Source: Trissonchulus latispiculum (taxonomy: Eukaryota > Nematoda > Enoplea > Enoplida > Ironidae). From it: 64,000 nt of DNA. The translations under genes and the position numbers were made by a program. Every line of letters starts with the position of its first letter. Position 1 is the first letter of the stretch. The stretch spans positions 1-64,000 of the forward strand of contig JASAND010028163.1 of NCBI GenBank assembly GCA_030248195.1, written 5' to 3'. Below are positions 25,633-37,520 of the stretch, piece by piece. Under the pieces are notes generated by a model. That model made no database searches, was not told the origin of the DNA, and saw only the letters and a program-made list of their open reading frames with translations.

Positions 25633-26440
25633 ACATGGTAGTAGTAATATTAAAACGTTCATAACTTCCTCAATATTTGGGGTAGGCCAATGATATTTAT
25701 ATCAAAATGAAGCTTACAGTGTGGAGAATGCAATGGTCTTATTGGCATACTTTTTACTACTGGTAAATGGTTTAAAAAGCAGCCTCAACTTGATAAATAA
25801 CCTTCTATTTATCAGATTTACAGTTATAACAGCTTATTCAAGTAAAAAACTACTTTTTGTTTACTTAGCTCAGGTTATTTTATGCTTATACAAGTTATAC
25901 ATAACTTCTCCAGCTTGCAGGTTTGTTAATGCTGCACTGTAATGTAATGCTGTACTCTTAGCAAACCCACTTCTTGAGTCAGACCCGAAATCTTTTGAGT
26001 CATGATCCTTGGGCGAAGTACTCTCTCATCCATCCCTTCCTTTTCTCTGGTCCTCTTTTTACTATTAGCCATATCCAGTTGCAAAGTGGTGTGCGCTGGG
26101 GTAGCGCTGCACACGAATTTTTGAGTCACGAAACGATATTCTGCTGAAAGTTTGTAAATGTATTCGTTTTCATGATAGATTCACTCATCAAAAATAATCC
26201 AGATTCGTTCTATTGTAAGAAATTTAACAAGCAGTCCCCTAAGGCGGCATTATTCACCAGTTGAACCTCAGCTTTTCCGGGGGCGTAGTTACAGATGATA
26301 TTTCTTGGAAATCATCTGTAAGCTGTAAGACGTATTTTAAATTTTTAATTTAAAATTTTCAAAATGAAACTGAAACAAGCAGGCCCCAAACAAGGCATTA
26401 CTCCGCAGCAGAGCCTAGTTCTTCCAGTTGGCATGGTTAC

Positions 26441-28571
26441 TCACAAAGAAATAATGAAAAACGTCAGCCTGCAGTCACTAAGGCCGTAGCCTTAGTCCGA
26501 ACAGGAGAGAGCCAATGGGCGCTGTGTGCGCTCTTACCCAGAGAGAACTAATCTCTGGAGCTCCTGCCTGGTTGTCCAAGAAGGACAGCCAGCTCGGCTC
26601 TATCTGTGCTGCAACATAGCCAGAGAAGGTTTTATCAAAACCTCTCTGACTGTGCTATGCACAGAAAGAGGACTGCAGTGGCCAGCGGATCTCCATAGAG
26701 ATACAAACAGCATTTACGTCAAGAAAATGAAGTAAACGCTGGCCAGCAGGCGGATCCACGAAGGATACAAGGCATTAATCATAAAGAAATAATGAAAAAC
26801 GCCTGCCTGCAGCCACTAAGGCCGTAGCCTTAGTCCGAACAGGAGAGAGCCAATGGGCGCTGTGAGCGCTCTTACCCAGAGAGAACTAATCTCTGGAGCT
26901 CCTGCCTGGTTGTCCAAGAAGGACAGCCAGCTCGGCTCTATCTGTGCTGCAACATAGCCAGAGAAGGTTTTATCAAAACCTCTCTGACTGTGCTATGCAC
27001 AGAAAGAGGACTGCAGTGGCCAGCGGATCTCCATAGAGATACAAACAGCATTTACGTCAAGAAAATGAAGTAAACGCTGGCCAGCAGGCGGATCCACGAA
27101 GGATACAAGGCATTAATCATAAAGAAATAATGAAAAACGCCTGCCTGCAGTCACTAAGGCCGTAGCCTTAGTCCGAACAGGAGAGAGCCAATGGGCGCTG
27201 TGAGCGCTCTTACCCAGAGAGAACTAATCTCTGGAGCTCCTGCCTGGTTGTACAAGAAGGACAGCCAGCTCGGCTCTATCTGTGCTGCAACATAGCCAGA
27301 GAAGGTTTTATCAAAACCTCTCTGACTGTGCTATGCACAGAAAGAGGACTGCAGTGGCCAGCGGATCTCCGTAGAGATACAAACAGCATTTAGCTCTGGG
27401 TAAGAGCGCTCACAGCGCCCATTTGCTCTCTCCTGTTCGGACTAAGGCTACGGCCTTAGTGACTGCAGGCCGACGTTTTTCATTATTTCTTTATGATTAA
27501 TGCCTTGTATCCTTCGTGGATCCGCCTGCTGGCCAGCGTTTACTTCATTTTCTTGACGTAAATGCTGTTTGTATCTCTACGGAGATCCGCTGGCCACTGC
27601 AGTCCTCTTTCTGTGCATGGCACAGTCAGAGAGGTTTTGATAAAACCTTCTCTGGCTATGTTGCAGCACAGATAGAGCCGAGCTGGCTGTCCTTCTTGGA
27701 CAACCAGGCAGGAGCTCCAGAGATTAGTTCTCTCTGGGTAAGAGCGCTCACAGCGCCCATTGGCTCTCTCCTGTTCGGACTAAGGCTACGGCCTTAGTGA
27801 CTGCAGGCAGGCCTTTTTCATTATTTCTTTATGATTAATGCCTTGTATCCTTCGTGGATCCGCCTGCTGGCCAGCGTTTACTTCATTTTTTGACGTAAGT
27901 GCTGTTTGTATCTCTACGGAGATCCGCTGGCCACTGCAGTCCTCTTTCTGTGCATTGCACAGTCAGAGAGGTTTTGATAAAACCTTCTCTGGCTATGTTG
28001 CAGCACAGATAGAGCCGAGCTGGCTGTCCTTCTTGGACAACCAGGCAGGAGCTCCAGAGATTAGTTCTCTCTGGGTAAGAGCGCTCACAGCGCCCATTGG
28101 CTCTCTCCTGTTCGGACTAAGGCTACGGCCTTAGTGGCTGCAGGCAGGCGTTTTTCATTATTTCTTTATGATTAATGCCTTTTATCCTTCGTGGATCCGC
28201 CTGCTGGCCAGCGTTTACTTCATTTTTTGACGTAAATGCTGTTTGTATCTCTACGGAGATCCGCTGGCCACTGCAGTCCTCTTTCTGTGCATTGCACAGT
28301 CAGAGAGGTTTTGATAAAACCTTCTCTGGCTATGTTGCAGCACAGATAGAGCCGAGCTGGCTGTCCTTCTTGGACAACCAGGCAGGAGCTCCAGAGATTA
28401 GTTCTCTCTGGGTAAGAGCGCTCACAGCGCCCATTGGCTCTCTCCTGTTCGGACTAAGGCTACGGCCTTAGTGGCTGCAGGCAGGCGTTTTTCATTATTT
28501 CTTTATGATTAATGCCTTGTATCCTTCGTGGATCCGCCTGCTGGCCAGCGTTTACTTCATTTTCTTGACGT
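26441..28571. repeat. Head-to-head array of 338-bp hairpin-rich units
   Basis: About three units lie in one orientation (to about 27393) and about four in the other. The motif GGCCGTAGCCTTAG marks the period, at 26482, 26820 and 27158; its inverse recurs at 27451, 27789, 28126 and 28463. Each unit is a chain of short palindromes, for example AAGGC-CGTA-GCCTT, GCGCT-GTG-AGCGC, CTGTGC-TAT-GCACAG, GCTGGCCAGC, and a 10-bp stem around AAGAA. The block is bounded by an exact 15-bp direct repeat AGTTGGCATGGTTAC at 26426-26440 and 28572-28586. Frames of 93-98 codons inside it are repeat translations, not genes. Confidence 0.85.
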
Positions 28572-28759
28572 AGTTGGCATGGTTACATGAGATACCAGTA
28601 AGGTCCCCAAATTCTGGTTGTGGTGCCCGAGGATATACCAATTATACTGACTGTGGCTTGCACCAACTCTCCTAAATTTTAGACTTCAGACTTTAGATTT
28701 TATGATTTTAGACAGTCTGCTTCTCATTCGCTTACTCACCTATGCCCAGTAGTTCCTAG

Positions 28760-29954
28760 TAGAGATGAGGACGAGCCGGGATTTTCCGGCTCGGCTCGGC
28801 TCGGGAGAAAATGTGGTCGGCTCGGCTCGGCTCGGCTCGCGGGCATACCCGGCTCGGCTCGGCTCGGCTCGGAAGAATATTGAAAGTGGGTCGGCTCGGC
28901 TCGGCTCGGCTCGCCCAGCTTGAAATTTGAAGTTTGACCGATTGCACCGAATTGTGGATTTTCTACGTTGTTTTTGACAAAAAACCTGAAAACAGCTGTC
29001 TAGCTTTTGTGTACAAGTGTGAATCACCAAAACTCCATTATTACCGAGACACTGCGAGCTGCAGAGCGCAGGGTTATAAGGTTTAATGATATTAATATTT
29101 GGTAAATGTATATTCTACGAAAGTGGGCGGGCACCCATTCATGCTTGTTTTTCTTAAAATTTATCATTATTTTATTTTATGTATATAATATGGAAAGGAA
29201 CCACTGATAAACGCCGAAAAAAATCACGAGAAAATTTTTTGATTTCCGCAGTCTTGAAAAGAGGAATATATAATCTGATAAATTGCAAAATGCTTGAGAA
29301 CTCAGCAATAAAATTCAGAATTCTTTTAAATTATTTTTAAATTTTAACAAATTTCAACTCCTTTAATTGCTCTCTGAAGATCGTAGTCATAATCGTTGTC
29401 AATTGTAATTATGCAAAATAATTTCAAACTCTAAATTAATAGTAAGCATTTCTGGTATATAATCAGCAGTTTTACAACCTTTTCTGTTATCATATAAATT
29501 ACTACAACAACCCAAAGCCACAGTAGTAAGACAATGCAAACTTTAATTGTAATATTTTTGATAAAACCATATATGACACGTTGAAATAATTAAGTCAAAA
29601 TATTTCTTTCTAACTAGTAACTACACCATACATAAGACGACTTCGAGCACAGCCTAACGTTTAAACTAAGTTGGCGTGGAAGGAAGTATAAATAAAGACA
29701 AGGAAAAACGGAAAATTAGACGACAAAGTTGAAACCAGAAAACAGAATTCATAGAATTTGTTGGCTATTTTGTTTGAACTAATTACAGTGAACTTTTCAA
29801 TAGGGTCGGCTCGGCTCGGCTCGGCTCGGAGTTTCAATTCTCCGGCTCGGCTCGGCTCGGCTCGGGAGAAATTGTTGCCGGCTCGGCTCGGCTCGGCTCG
29901 CGAGCCGAGCCGAGCCGAGCCGAGCCGAGCCGCGAGCCAAAATCCTCATCTCTA
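28760..29954. mobile_element. hAT-like non-autonomous element with GGCTC subterminal arrays
   Basis: The terminal inverted repeat TAGAGATGAGGA occurs at both ends. It is flanked by a perfect 8-bp duplication GTTCCTAG at 28752-28759 and 29955-29962, as for hAT transposons. Just inside each end are clusters of four to six GGCTC pentamers in several orientations. The AT-rich interior has no transposase. Arg/Ala/Glu-Pro-Ser frames across the arrays are repeat translations. Confidence 0.85.
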
Positions 29955-30040
29955 GTTCCTAGTACAAGTGGAAGAACAATTTTCTAGCGTAAACCACATT
30001 TTAATTCACGCAGAACTACTAAAGAATTAGACGTTATAGC

Positions 30041-30388
30041 AGAGTCCTACCAAACAACTATCAGAAATTACAGTTAATTTTTTAATTTTTACATATACAA
30101 GAATTTAAATACAGTACATCCCGCCTGCTCACCCAAAATGGGCCGGTGCTACCGTAAAAACCTGAATGCCATTAAATTTCTTTCTAATGCGATACTTGAT
30201 CTAGGATAAACAGTTGCATTCTAGACAGTATAAAATTAAAAATGAAGCTAATTTTTCCTCAAGTTTTTAATTTTAACTCCAACCTCTTTCGGGTGAGCGA
30301 CGGGATGCACTGTATTTGGATTCTTATGTGTGTAAAAATTCAAAAATAAGTAGAATTTCTGATAGTTGTTTGGTAGGATTTTGCTCTG
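30041..30388. mobile_element. Foldback element, ~95-bp arms
   Basis: The left arm starts near 30041 and includes CCTACCAAACAACTATCAGAA, and later GTACATCCCGCCTGCTCACC. It is matched in reverse by the right arm, which ends near 30388 (GGGTGAGCGACGGGATGCAC, then TTCTGATAGTTGTTTGG). No coding capacity. Confidence 0.65.
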
Positions 30389-31117
30389 TTCTGCCTAAAT
30401 TATGATGTAATTGAAGCTGGGAAATTGTACTTTTACTCATACTAGAGTCGCGAAGGGAAGCGAACGGCAAGCAGACTGGCCATTATATAGAAGTATTAAC
30501 TTTCATTAAATAGATAAACATATGATTTTCTTTCTCAATGTGAATCTTTCAATGTGAATGTAAGAACTTGTAATCCCTGGCCATTATATACAAGTATTCT
30601 ACATATTAAGGAAAACTTGAGTCAAATTTTCAATTTCTATTGTTAAAAGTTCATACAATAGAAAGTATTTGGACTATAATTTTGATGAGTGGATTATGAA
30701 GACGAATAAATTTGCAGACGTTTTTGGGAAGACGTTTCGTTTGAACCCAGAAGTGATAGCTTTTCTTTAGCTTTCCCACACTCAGAGAAATCCATGTTCA
30801 AAAATTACTTTTGCGTCACATGCCCAATTCAAACAGTAGAATTACGTCAGAAATACTTCATTTTGCGTAAGGAACACATTCCTAGCTTTAAAATCATTCC
30901 TATACAAATCATTGTTGAACTTCAAGAACTGAATATTACAGAATTAAGTTTACAGACTTTCAATTAATTAAATAAGAATTACAGACTTTCAAAGTTTGGT
31001 GCATATACCCGAACCATTACCTTAAATGGAGTAGGATATAAGCTACAATGAAGCAGGAAGTTAATTTGCTTTAATATATTAATAGTCAAAAGACTTTCAT
31101 ATGGCTTAAACGGCTTA

Positions 31118-32123
31118 GGTGCTGGTATCGCTTTGTGTAAATTCGACCCTACAAGCTTCAATTCTATATGAAAGTGGATGAAACTTTCCAAATACTTTAT
31201 TTTCGCGCTCTTTAACATTCTGGGACCAGTCCCGGATTTTTAGGTTTAAAGATAAGAAAGTTTTGGTTTTTGCCCTTATTCTCTCAGTACATAGTCGCTA
31301 CACCGGATTGGTTGTTATGGCTGGAAAGAGGACACCAAAATGAACATTTCTGCTTTTACAACTTTTGAGCTACCTCAACTGGTTAAGGCAGTATAAGCCA
31401 AAAACGATTTTTGGGGTCAAAAAATGGCCATTTTTGACGAAATCAGTTTTTTCAAAATTACTGCCAAATCTCAAAGACAATTTCGGCTTATTTATACTCA
31501 ATCGATACACCGTCCAATTGCGCATTTTATCAATACCTATTCGCTGGAGTTCGTTGCTCTAAGCTAGGGAATTCGCCGAAAAACCATTTTGGCAAAATTG
31601 CGATTATTTTGTTTTGAACATTGATTTCTCAAAAACTGTCCAATAGATTCGCGTGATTTTGGGCTGAATGAAAATTCGCCCTATTGCGGAAGGACATTTT
31701 TCTTGGTTTGAGCTAAAACACCTCCAGGTGTGAGAAAACTGAACAGAAAGTTGCGAAATTTCGTGTCATCGCGCATTTGCCGGATTTTCTGGAGTACTGA
31801 GACTGGTTGAGCCAAATCAAAAAAATGTCCCTCGGCCCACATGTCCTTCATATCATGGCACAAGAAAATATTTTGGCCGATTCCACAGTTTTCAGAAATC
31901 GATGTTCAAAAATTTTTGGTCTATATTCAGTCTGTCAGATGTCAGCATGTCGGAAGTTCATTGCTATTTTTTGCCAATTTTGCTAGTTTTGTAAGCTCAT
32001 GTTAATGTACAGATAATAAACTTTAAAACGATGTATAAAGCTGTTTCCAACTCCCAAAATTGCGAAAGTTATAGCGTTTTGAAAAATCACCACAAAAGCA
32101 CTGCACAAAAGGATACCAGCACC
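31118..32123. mobile_element. TTAA-target DNA transposon, copy 1
   Basis: The ends are GGTGCTGGTATC on the left and GATACCAGCACC on the right, next to TTAA (right) and TTA (left, one base lost). The interior is closely similar to the element at 58670-59670 over its whole length, sharing blocks such as CATTCTGGGACCAGTCCCGG and AAATCACCACAAAAGCACTG. The TTAA target resembles piggyBac elements, but no transposase is encoded. It has landed inside the AAGCCGTTTAAGCC element, splitting GGCTTAAATGG. Confidence 0.75.
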
Positions 32124-32130
32124 TTAAATG

Positions 32131-32334
32131 GCCTAAAAATCCTTTTCATAAATAATCGGCTTAATCGGCTTAAACGGCTTAAATTAAGCCGTTTAAGCTA
32201 AGCCGTTTAAGCCGCCTAAGCCGTTTAAGCCATTTAAGCCGATTATTTATGAAAAGGAATTTTTAAGGCATTCAAGCCTTTTAAGCTAAGCCGTTTAAGC
32301 TAAGCCGTTTAAGCTTTTTATGAAAAGGCCCTAA
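32131..32334. repeat. Palindromic AAGCCGTTTAAGCC array (right transposon end)
   Basis: CTTTTCATAAATAATCGGCT at 32142-32161 is matched inversely at 32238-32257, giving a long hairpin whose stem continues with TTAAGCCGTTTAAGC repeats. The outer edge at 32315-32334 (inverse of CTTAGGGCCTTTTCATAAAA) pairs with the edge at 25294. Confidence 0.65.
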
Positions 32335-33897
32335 GATTCGTGCAAATTATCCGTTGGCCGTTTACTTTAGGCAGGAAGTAAGATATTAGCATCTGGTGTC
32401 TGCTGAACTGGTGGGCAGTCAGAACTAATATCTAAAGCCCAGGGAAAGGGTGGAAATCTGCGCAATATTTACTGTTTATTTTAAATAAAAGCATATCGTG
32501 CACTTAAAGCATATAGGCCGATCGCCACGACATCTATATAGTTGCGAGTGGATATAGTGATCATTTTGTTAGAAACTGAACCAGAGTCGTGATCTATAAT
32601 TAATGCAATCGAAATTTTCATAGGTTTCAGGTCCTAATCAAAGTTACTAGGTTAAAGTTTTTTTATTAAAGCTCATTCAGGATTAAATGTGTATCAGGTT
32701 GTTGGTTAGGTTTAGGTCATTCTCTAGGTCTAATTCTCTAAGGATAGGTTCAGATAACTAGGTACGAGCCTTAGGATTTGATAGCTAGTTGTGTTTTGAC
32801 TGTGTGTTTGTGGTTAAATTACGTGATTGTGAGCCTCCAGTATTCACTTGTATTTTGTGCTTCGTTTTGGTTCTATTGGTAACATGTATTGCTTTGCACA
32901 GTGAGTACTAATTGTCGAACTGTACCTAATTACTTGTATTGCCTGCGGTCTGTAACTCTTAATCTCTTTTCGTCTGCACACAACTGTTGTCAATTAAATC
33001 CTAAAATTTGTAGGTTGTGTAGTCCTTTCTGCTAGGATCTTAGGATTTAGTTAGGAATCAGTTCAGCTTTACTTGGAACGTTAGTTAGGACTTGGCTAAT
33101 ATCACGCTGGCAAAGTTTATACCGGTCATGTCAAATTGTGAATTAGAGTGAGAGAATTATGGGTATGGTTGCTCAATCTCAACGTTGCACAATCTCAACG
33201 TTGCTCTATCTCAACTCCCACTATTTCAACGTTGCGCTATCTCAATTCCCACTATCTCAACTCCCACTATCTCAATTGCGCTATGTCAACGTTGCGCCAT
33301 CTTAACGTTGCGCCATCTCAACGTTGCGCCATCTCAATTGCGCTATATCAACGTGGCACTATCTCAACGTTGCGCTATTTCTATGCTGCGCTACCTCTCC
33401 CTCAAATGTTGTTAGGATAATGGTTGATGAAAACAAATGTAATACATGAATGATAAGCAAGTCTGCACAAAATATTGGCAAGAACAAATAAAATTTAGCC
33501 GTAGACGTTCACGATCAATATGCAAATTAGATTTCCAACCAGCTACCTTGCCGTATCTTCGTTACTTTCGCCACGTCACTTATCCGTGTCAGCGGCTTGT
33601 CATTTGCCCTTCATTCGGATTTTCTTTCCGGTAAGCGAGTAACATTAATTTCAAAACTTAGTTTAATTTAATAAAGAAAAAGTAAGTTAACTTTGGAAGG
33701 ATCTAGTCATTTTCGGTTGTCAAATTTTCCTAACTTCTGATCTTTTGAAATCGAAAACCATCATGAATTTTATCGGTTTCTACTGGAATTTTATCCCTAA
33801 TCGTTGAATTCGGTTATATATATATATATATACGCAAACTTCGAGTCAGGCAATTGGTTTCCTTGTTCAAAATTTTGCTTGCTTTCTTAATTTCAGG

Positions 33898-34353
33898 AAT
33901 ACATTGCCCTCCATAGAGTATATCCGAAATCGGAAGGGTGGCAACGATCTCATTCATGATGGTTTTCGATTTCAAAAAATCAGAAGTACTCCGGCTGGTC
34001 GATCATATTGGCGATGTAAAGATCCCAACTGTCACGTCAGACTGATCGTCGAAGCTGGCGAGAATGTTGATGCTATTTCTGGTCTTCCACATTCGCACGC
34101 CGCGCCGACAACCGAAATCGCTGTTGTAAAGACTGTAAACCGGGTCAGATATCGTGCACAGCGAGAACTAACCCCAATTCCTCAAATTTTTCAGCAAGAA
34201 ACTGTCCAAATTCTTGTTGGCCCAAATCGCGAAGAAGTTGCTGCAGCTTTGCCGAATTACGACGGCTTAAAGTCGCAAATGTCACGAGCTCGACGCGAAA
34301 ACTTGCCTGCGCTGCCGCAAACCCGTCCAGAAGTTAGTGTGCCGGTGCACTGA
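33898..34353 (+). pseudogene. MULE transposase N-terminal part with FLYWCH zinc finger
   Basis: After an acceptor (CTTTCTTAATTTCAG) the frame opens with no in-frame ATG near its start, so it needs an upstream exon. It contains GFRFQKIRSTPAGRSYWRCK, then C-x3-R and LPHSHAAPT. This is a standard FLYWCH finger (aromatic core, W-x-C, C, H-x-H), which binds DNA at the N-terminus of many animal MULE transposases. The protein ends shortly after, at a stop at 34353, where the DDE catalytic core would start. Confidence 0.7.
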
Positions 34354-34793
34354 GCTTTGCTCCTGTTGCTGAATTAGGTAATGCCTGGGCCACTCTTCGT
34401 CACTTGAAGCCGGACATCGAAAACTTGGACCGGTTTTGTGACTATTTTGCTGCTACCTGGTTGAACGGTATTTTTGGAAGAGAAATTTGGAACTTTTTCG
34501 GTTTTGTGGGGCCAAGAACAATAAATTTTGTAGAAGGTTGGCATAACAAGCTTAATCGCATCATTGGGAAAGCACACCCTAATGTATATGAGTTGATGTC
34601 TGCCTTCCAATGCGAAGAAGCCGCCTACCGCTTCAAGTTCATTCGCTGGGACAACGGTGTTCGCAACGAGCGACAAACCCAATCTGCAAATAGGCGAAAT
34701 GATATTTTGAGAAATCTAGCTGATGATTTGTCTCAGGGTAGAAAAACTATGATGCAATGTCTTACTGCTATCAGCTACAATTTATCCTTGTAA
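34344..34793 (+). pseudogene. MULE transposase C-terminal part
   Basis: In a different frame from the FLYWCH part the translation reads LSFAPVAELGNAWATLRHLK, then FCDYFAATWLNG, GPRTINFVEGWHNKLN and HPNVYELMSAF. These are the conserved final segments of MULE transposases: the W after a helical stretch, then N-x5-GWHNKLN. The catalytic region between the two parts is lost and the frames do not join, so the gene is inactive. Confidence 0.7.
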
Positions 34794-35227
34794 ATGTTTA
34801 GTTGTCTGCTTTAGAAGTTTTACCCATTTTATAAGTTGAAATGCTTTCCATTGTAAAATTGTAACTTCATTGTAAAAATAAATAAGTGAAATTTGAGATA
34901 AAATCTAGGAACATAACAAAATAACAAACTGAAATATCGCAATGTTGAAATAGCGCAATTGAAATATCGCAATGGCAAAATAGCTGGAGTTGAGATAGGG
35001 GGAGTTGAGATAGCGGGAGTTGAGATAGCGGGAGTTGAGATAGCAGGAGTTGAGATAGCGGGAGTTGAGATAGCGCAATTGAGATAGCGCAATTGAGATA
35101 GAACAACGTTGAAATAGCGCAACGTTGAAATAACGCAATTGAAATAGCGGGAGTTGAGATAGCGGGAGTTGAGATAGCGCAATTGAGATTCCGCCCGTTG
35201 AGATAGCGCAACTAAATCAGAATTATG

Positions 35228-36326
35228 ATGCAGAGTTGACTGTTTGTCTCAAGCTAGAGGCATTTCAGTATTTGAGCGAAGTGACCCTTAGTTTAGTTCA
35301 TCCAATTGTAGTTTATGGTTGTCTACCTACGCCCTTGGAATGTAGACCAGATTATTCAGGGAACTTACGAAGCAATTCCAGGCACTAAGAACTTTGTGCC
35401 TAATTATTTCCCCTAGAAGTGTGTCGGTGGTACTGAGCAAGAGGTGTTAATCTTTTGTCTGATTCCATAAGGTTCCATCTGTGGGCTTCTGTAGAACACT
35501 ACATTTGCTCACTAAACGTGTATTGACCTTAAACGGAAACGGAGCTTGAAGGATTCGAACTCAAGACCTAACGCGGACAAATCCCTGATTGGGTGGACCA
35601 AAACCAGGCTACTTAGTCAGAAGGATCTAAGAGATGACTCTGAGTCGTCTCATCTGTTTGCTGCGCTGATAGTGCTTTGAAATCCAGTATTTTACTGAGC
35701 AAGGGTATACGCTGACCCCGGTGCTCTCTCAGTCAGAGTTTTCAACTTTCAGTTTAAAGCCAGTGCTTACCAGTGCGATCTTTTGGAGCCTAAAATAATA
35801 CAAAGTTTACTCGTTTAATTCACCCGCAGGATTAAACACATACAGGAGTTGTCCAGGGTGCTGAGCACGAATCTAAAATCAGTTTTGCGATTCAACAAAT
35901 TAAGTCAGCGTTAGCTTACATATTAAGTTTGCGACTTTAGTTCTACATCAAGCTTACCAGAAACAGAAATAGTCAGCGGATTTGAGAGCCGTTGTCGCCG
36001 CCCCAGAAAATCCCTTGTGTGTGCAAGTTTTTAGCAAAATGGGCGACAAGACATTTTTGATTGCTTTGTAATCCCTGGGTTAAGGTTTATATTGGGAGTG
36101 CGATAGCTCTGATACTGGAGGTTGGTGACCCCTGACTTTCCTTGTGTAAACTAGGTCTCAAGTGGTATCATTATGACTCTCGACATAGTCAAAAATTTTC
36201 AGGTTACTCTGAGCATTTACATTAGAGCGATCTGTTTTAAACTGCCATAACCTGGTTGAATCTAATCTAAATTTAAAGAATAATTGTAGATATTTCCAGT
36301 CATCGAAGTTGTTCTCGGTGCAACAG
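35228..36326. other. Intron sequence, nothing recognised
   Basis: The stretch between the MULE and the next DEG/ENaC exon holds no recognised gene. A tRNA B-box-like GGATTCGAACTC near 35551 has no paired stems or A box. Confidence 0.45.
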
Positions 36327-36477
36327 TACACTGAGGAGACTGTTGAAGAAGGAGAATTCATGACGTCTGCTTACATGAAAGCGATTACAGCTAGACATGC
36401 CTTCTTTCCTAGTTTAAACAAAACAGAAATCATTTGTCAAATACAGCAAGACATATCGAAGGGATGCAGTCTAAGTG
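36327..36477 (+). CDS. DEG/ENaC channel gene, finger-region exon
   Basis: Bounded by acceptor TTGTTCTCGGTGCAACAG and donor CTAAGTG|GTAGGT, the exon is open for 50 codons and starts in phase 0, matching the end of the TM1 exon. It reads YTEETVEEGEFMTSAYMK, ending KGCSLS. Sequence conservation is low in this part of the family. The assignment rests on phase, strand and position: its last base plus the AT starting the next exon gives an Asp codon that keeps the frame open. Confidence 0.5.
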
Positions 36478-37100
36478 GTAGGTAATGCAAGAATTTCGTT
36501 TCACTAAAGATTAAGAGTATAATTATTGAAGCTGTTTGCAGCCAAGCACTCTTCAACTTAACTTCAGCTTTTTGCCATTAATGAAGAGCTCGGGTGATTT
36601 CTCAACTTCTAGAGGTACGTTGGGGCTTTACAGTGAATTGCACCAAATGTGAACAACCATTTTGATAGGTTCTCACTTTACAAAGTTTAATGATTAAGGC
36701 TTATCGTTTAGGGTTGAGGTTTAAGGGCTAAGGCTTGAGGTTTGTGGTTTAAGGTTTAAGGTTAAGCCAGTTTCTTCATGTTGAAGCGTTCACATTGGAA
36801 GGTTTGGATTTGGACCAATAAAGTTTTGACGTAAAAATTATAAACATCTTAGGTGTGGATCCCCTTTAATTTGGATGGGTTTGGTCAGGGCTTGATAGTC
36901 TGGGTTGAGGCTAGTATGCCAACTTTGCAAAGTGACGTGGACCCATTTGATATCTTACCACACTTGGCTGCAATTATTTTTAACAATGCATTATCAATAA
37001 CTGCAGTCTCCCTCAACTTTTACTTCCGATCAAAAGAATCATTATTTTCTTACGGTTTTAAGATCCCTGGACATCAAATTGAACTTAGCTTTTTCATTAG

Positions 37101-37243
37101 ATACAAATGTGACCTGGAAAAGCAGCAGTAATGGTACTTCTCTCGCATCATTCCTGGATGAAGGGATAAACGCCAAACAAATCCTAGAATTGTTGAAGGT
37201 GTTCACACCTGCAGAACTAACATTGTTTATCGAAACAGTGTTT
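37101..37243 (+). CDS. DEG/ENaC channel gene, finger-region exon 2
   Basis: Acceptor TAGCTTTTTCATTAG and a strong donor TTT|GTAAGT bound 47 codons, read from phase 1 to phase 0. The product includes NVTWKSSSNGTSLASFLDEG, with two possible N-glycosylation sites (NVT, NGT), followed by an acidic/hydrophobic helix ELLKVFTPAELTLFIETVF. This suits an extracellular finger segment. The next exon follows after a 134-bp intron. Confidence 0.6.
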
Positions 37244-37377
37244 GTAAGTTGCTTTAGCTTTCGCTGCTGCTACATTGCATAATTTTGCAAAACTGCGTTA
37301 TCACTTTCAGTTTTCTGCTTCCTTTGAATTCATAATTCAGCTCCAAGACATTTCGGTCAGACTTCCGTTTGTTTTAG

Positions 37378-37520
37378 GCTAGCATGGACTCTATCCAAGA
37401 TATCCTGAAAAGTTTTGTTCATGATCAGATCAACCACATGGATCAACCACTTAACAATCCTTTACCATATGATTCATTTGTAAAGCTTTGTTCCCTAGCC
37501 AACACGGAGTGCAATTTAAG
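37378..37520 (+). CDS. DEG/ENaC channel gene, exon with KLCSLANTEC motif
   Basis: Acceptor CCGTTTGTTTTAG and donor TTTAAG|GTAGCA bound an exon read from phase 0 to phase 2. The end of the product, DSFVKLCSLANTECNL, matches the conserved C-x-F-x-G-x2-C-type segment of DEG/ENaC extracellular domains. The next part of that segment (S-x-SF ... GECYGMN) is in the exon at 52336; the Polinton lies in the intron between. Confidence 0.75.

Larger units (their letters stand above)
33162..35218 (+). mobile_element. MULE (Mutator-like) DNA transposon, internally deleted
   Basis: The element is flanked by a perfect 9-bp duplication AGAATTATG (33153-33161 and 35219-35227), the usual Mutator-type length. 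Both ends carry inverted arrays of CTATCTCAACGTTGCG, TATCTCAACTCCCGC and related 14- to 18-bp units. Between them lie two parts of a transposase on the plus strand, FLYWCH domain and C-terminal domain, plus a possible 5' exon (33446-33630) ending in a good donor (TTCCG|GTAAGCG). The catalytic middle is missing, so this copy cannot move by itself. Confidence 0.85.

Noticed and set aside
27516..28471. Three near-identical frames of 93-98 codons
   Set aside because: They repeat with the 338-bp unit, their starts are not set by any signal, and the other half of the array carries the same sequence inverted.
28740..29955. Arg-Ala-Glu-Pro-Ser frames at both ends of the GGCTC element
   Set aside because: Translations of subterminal pentamer arrays.
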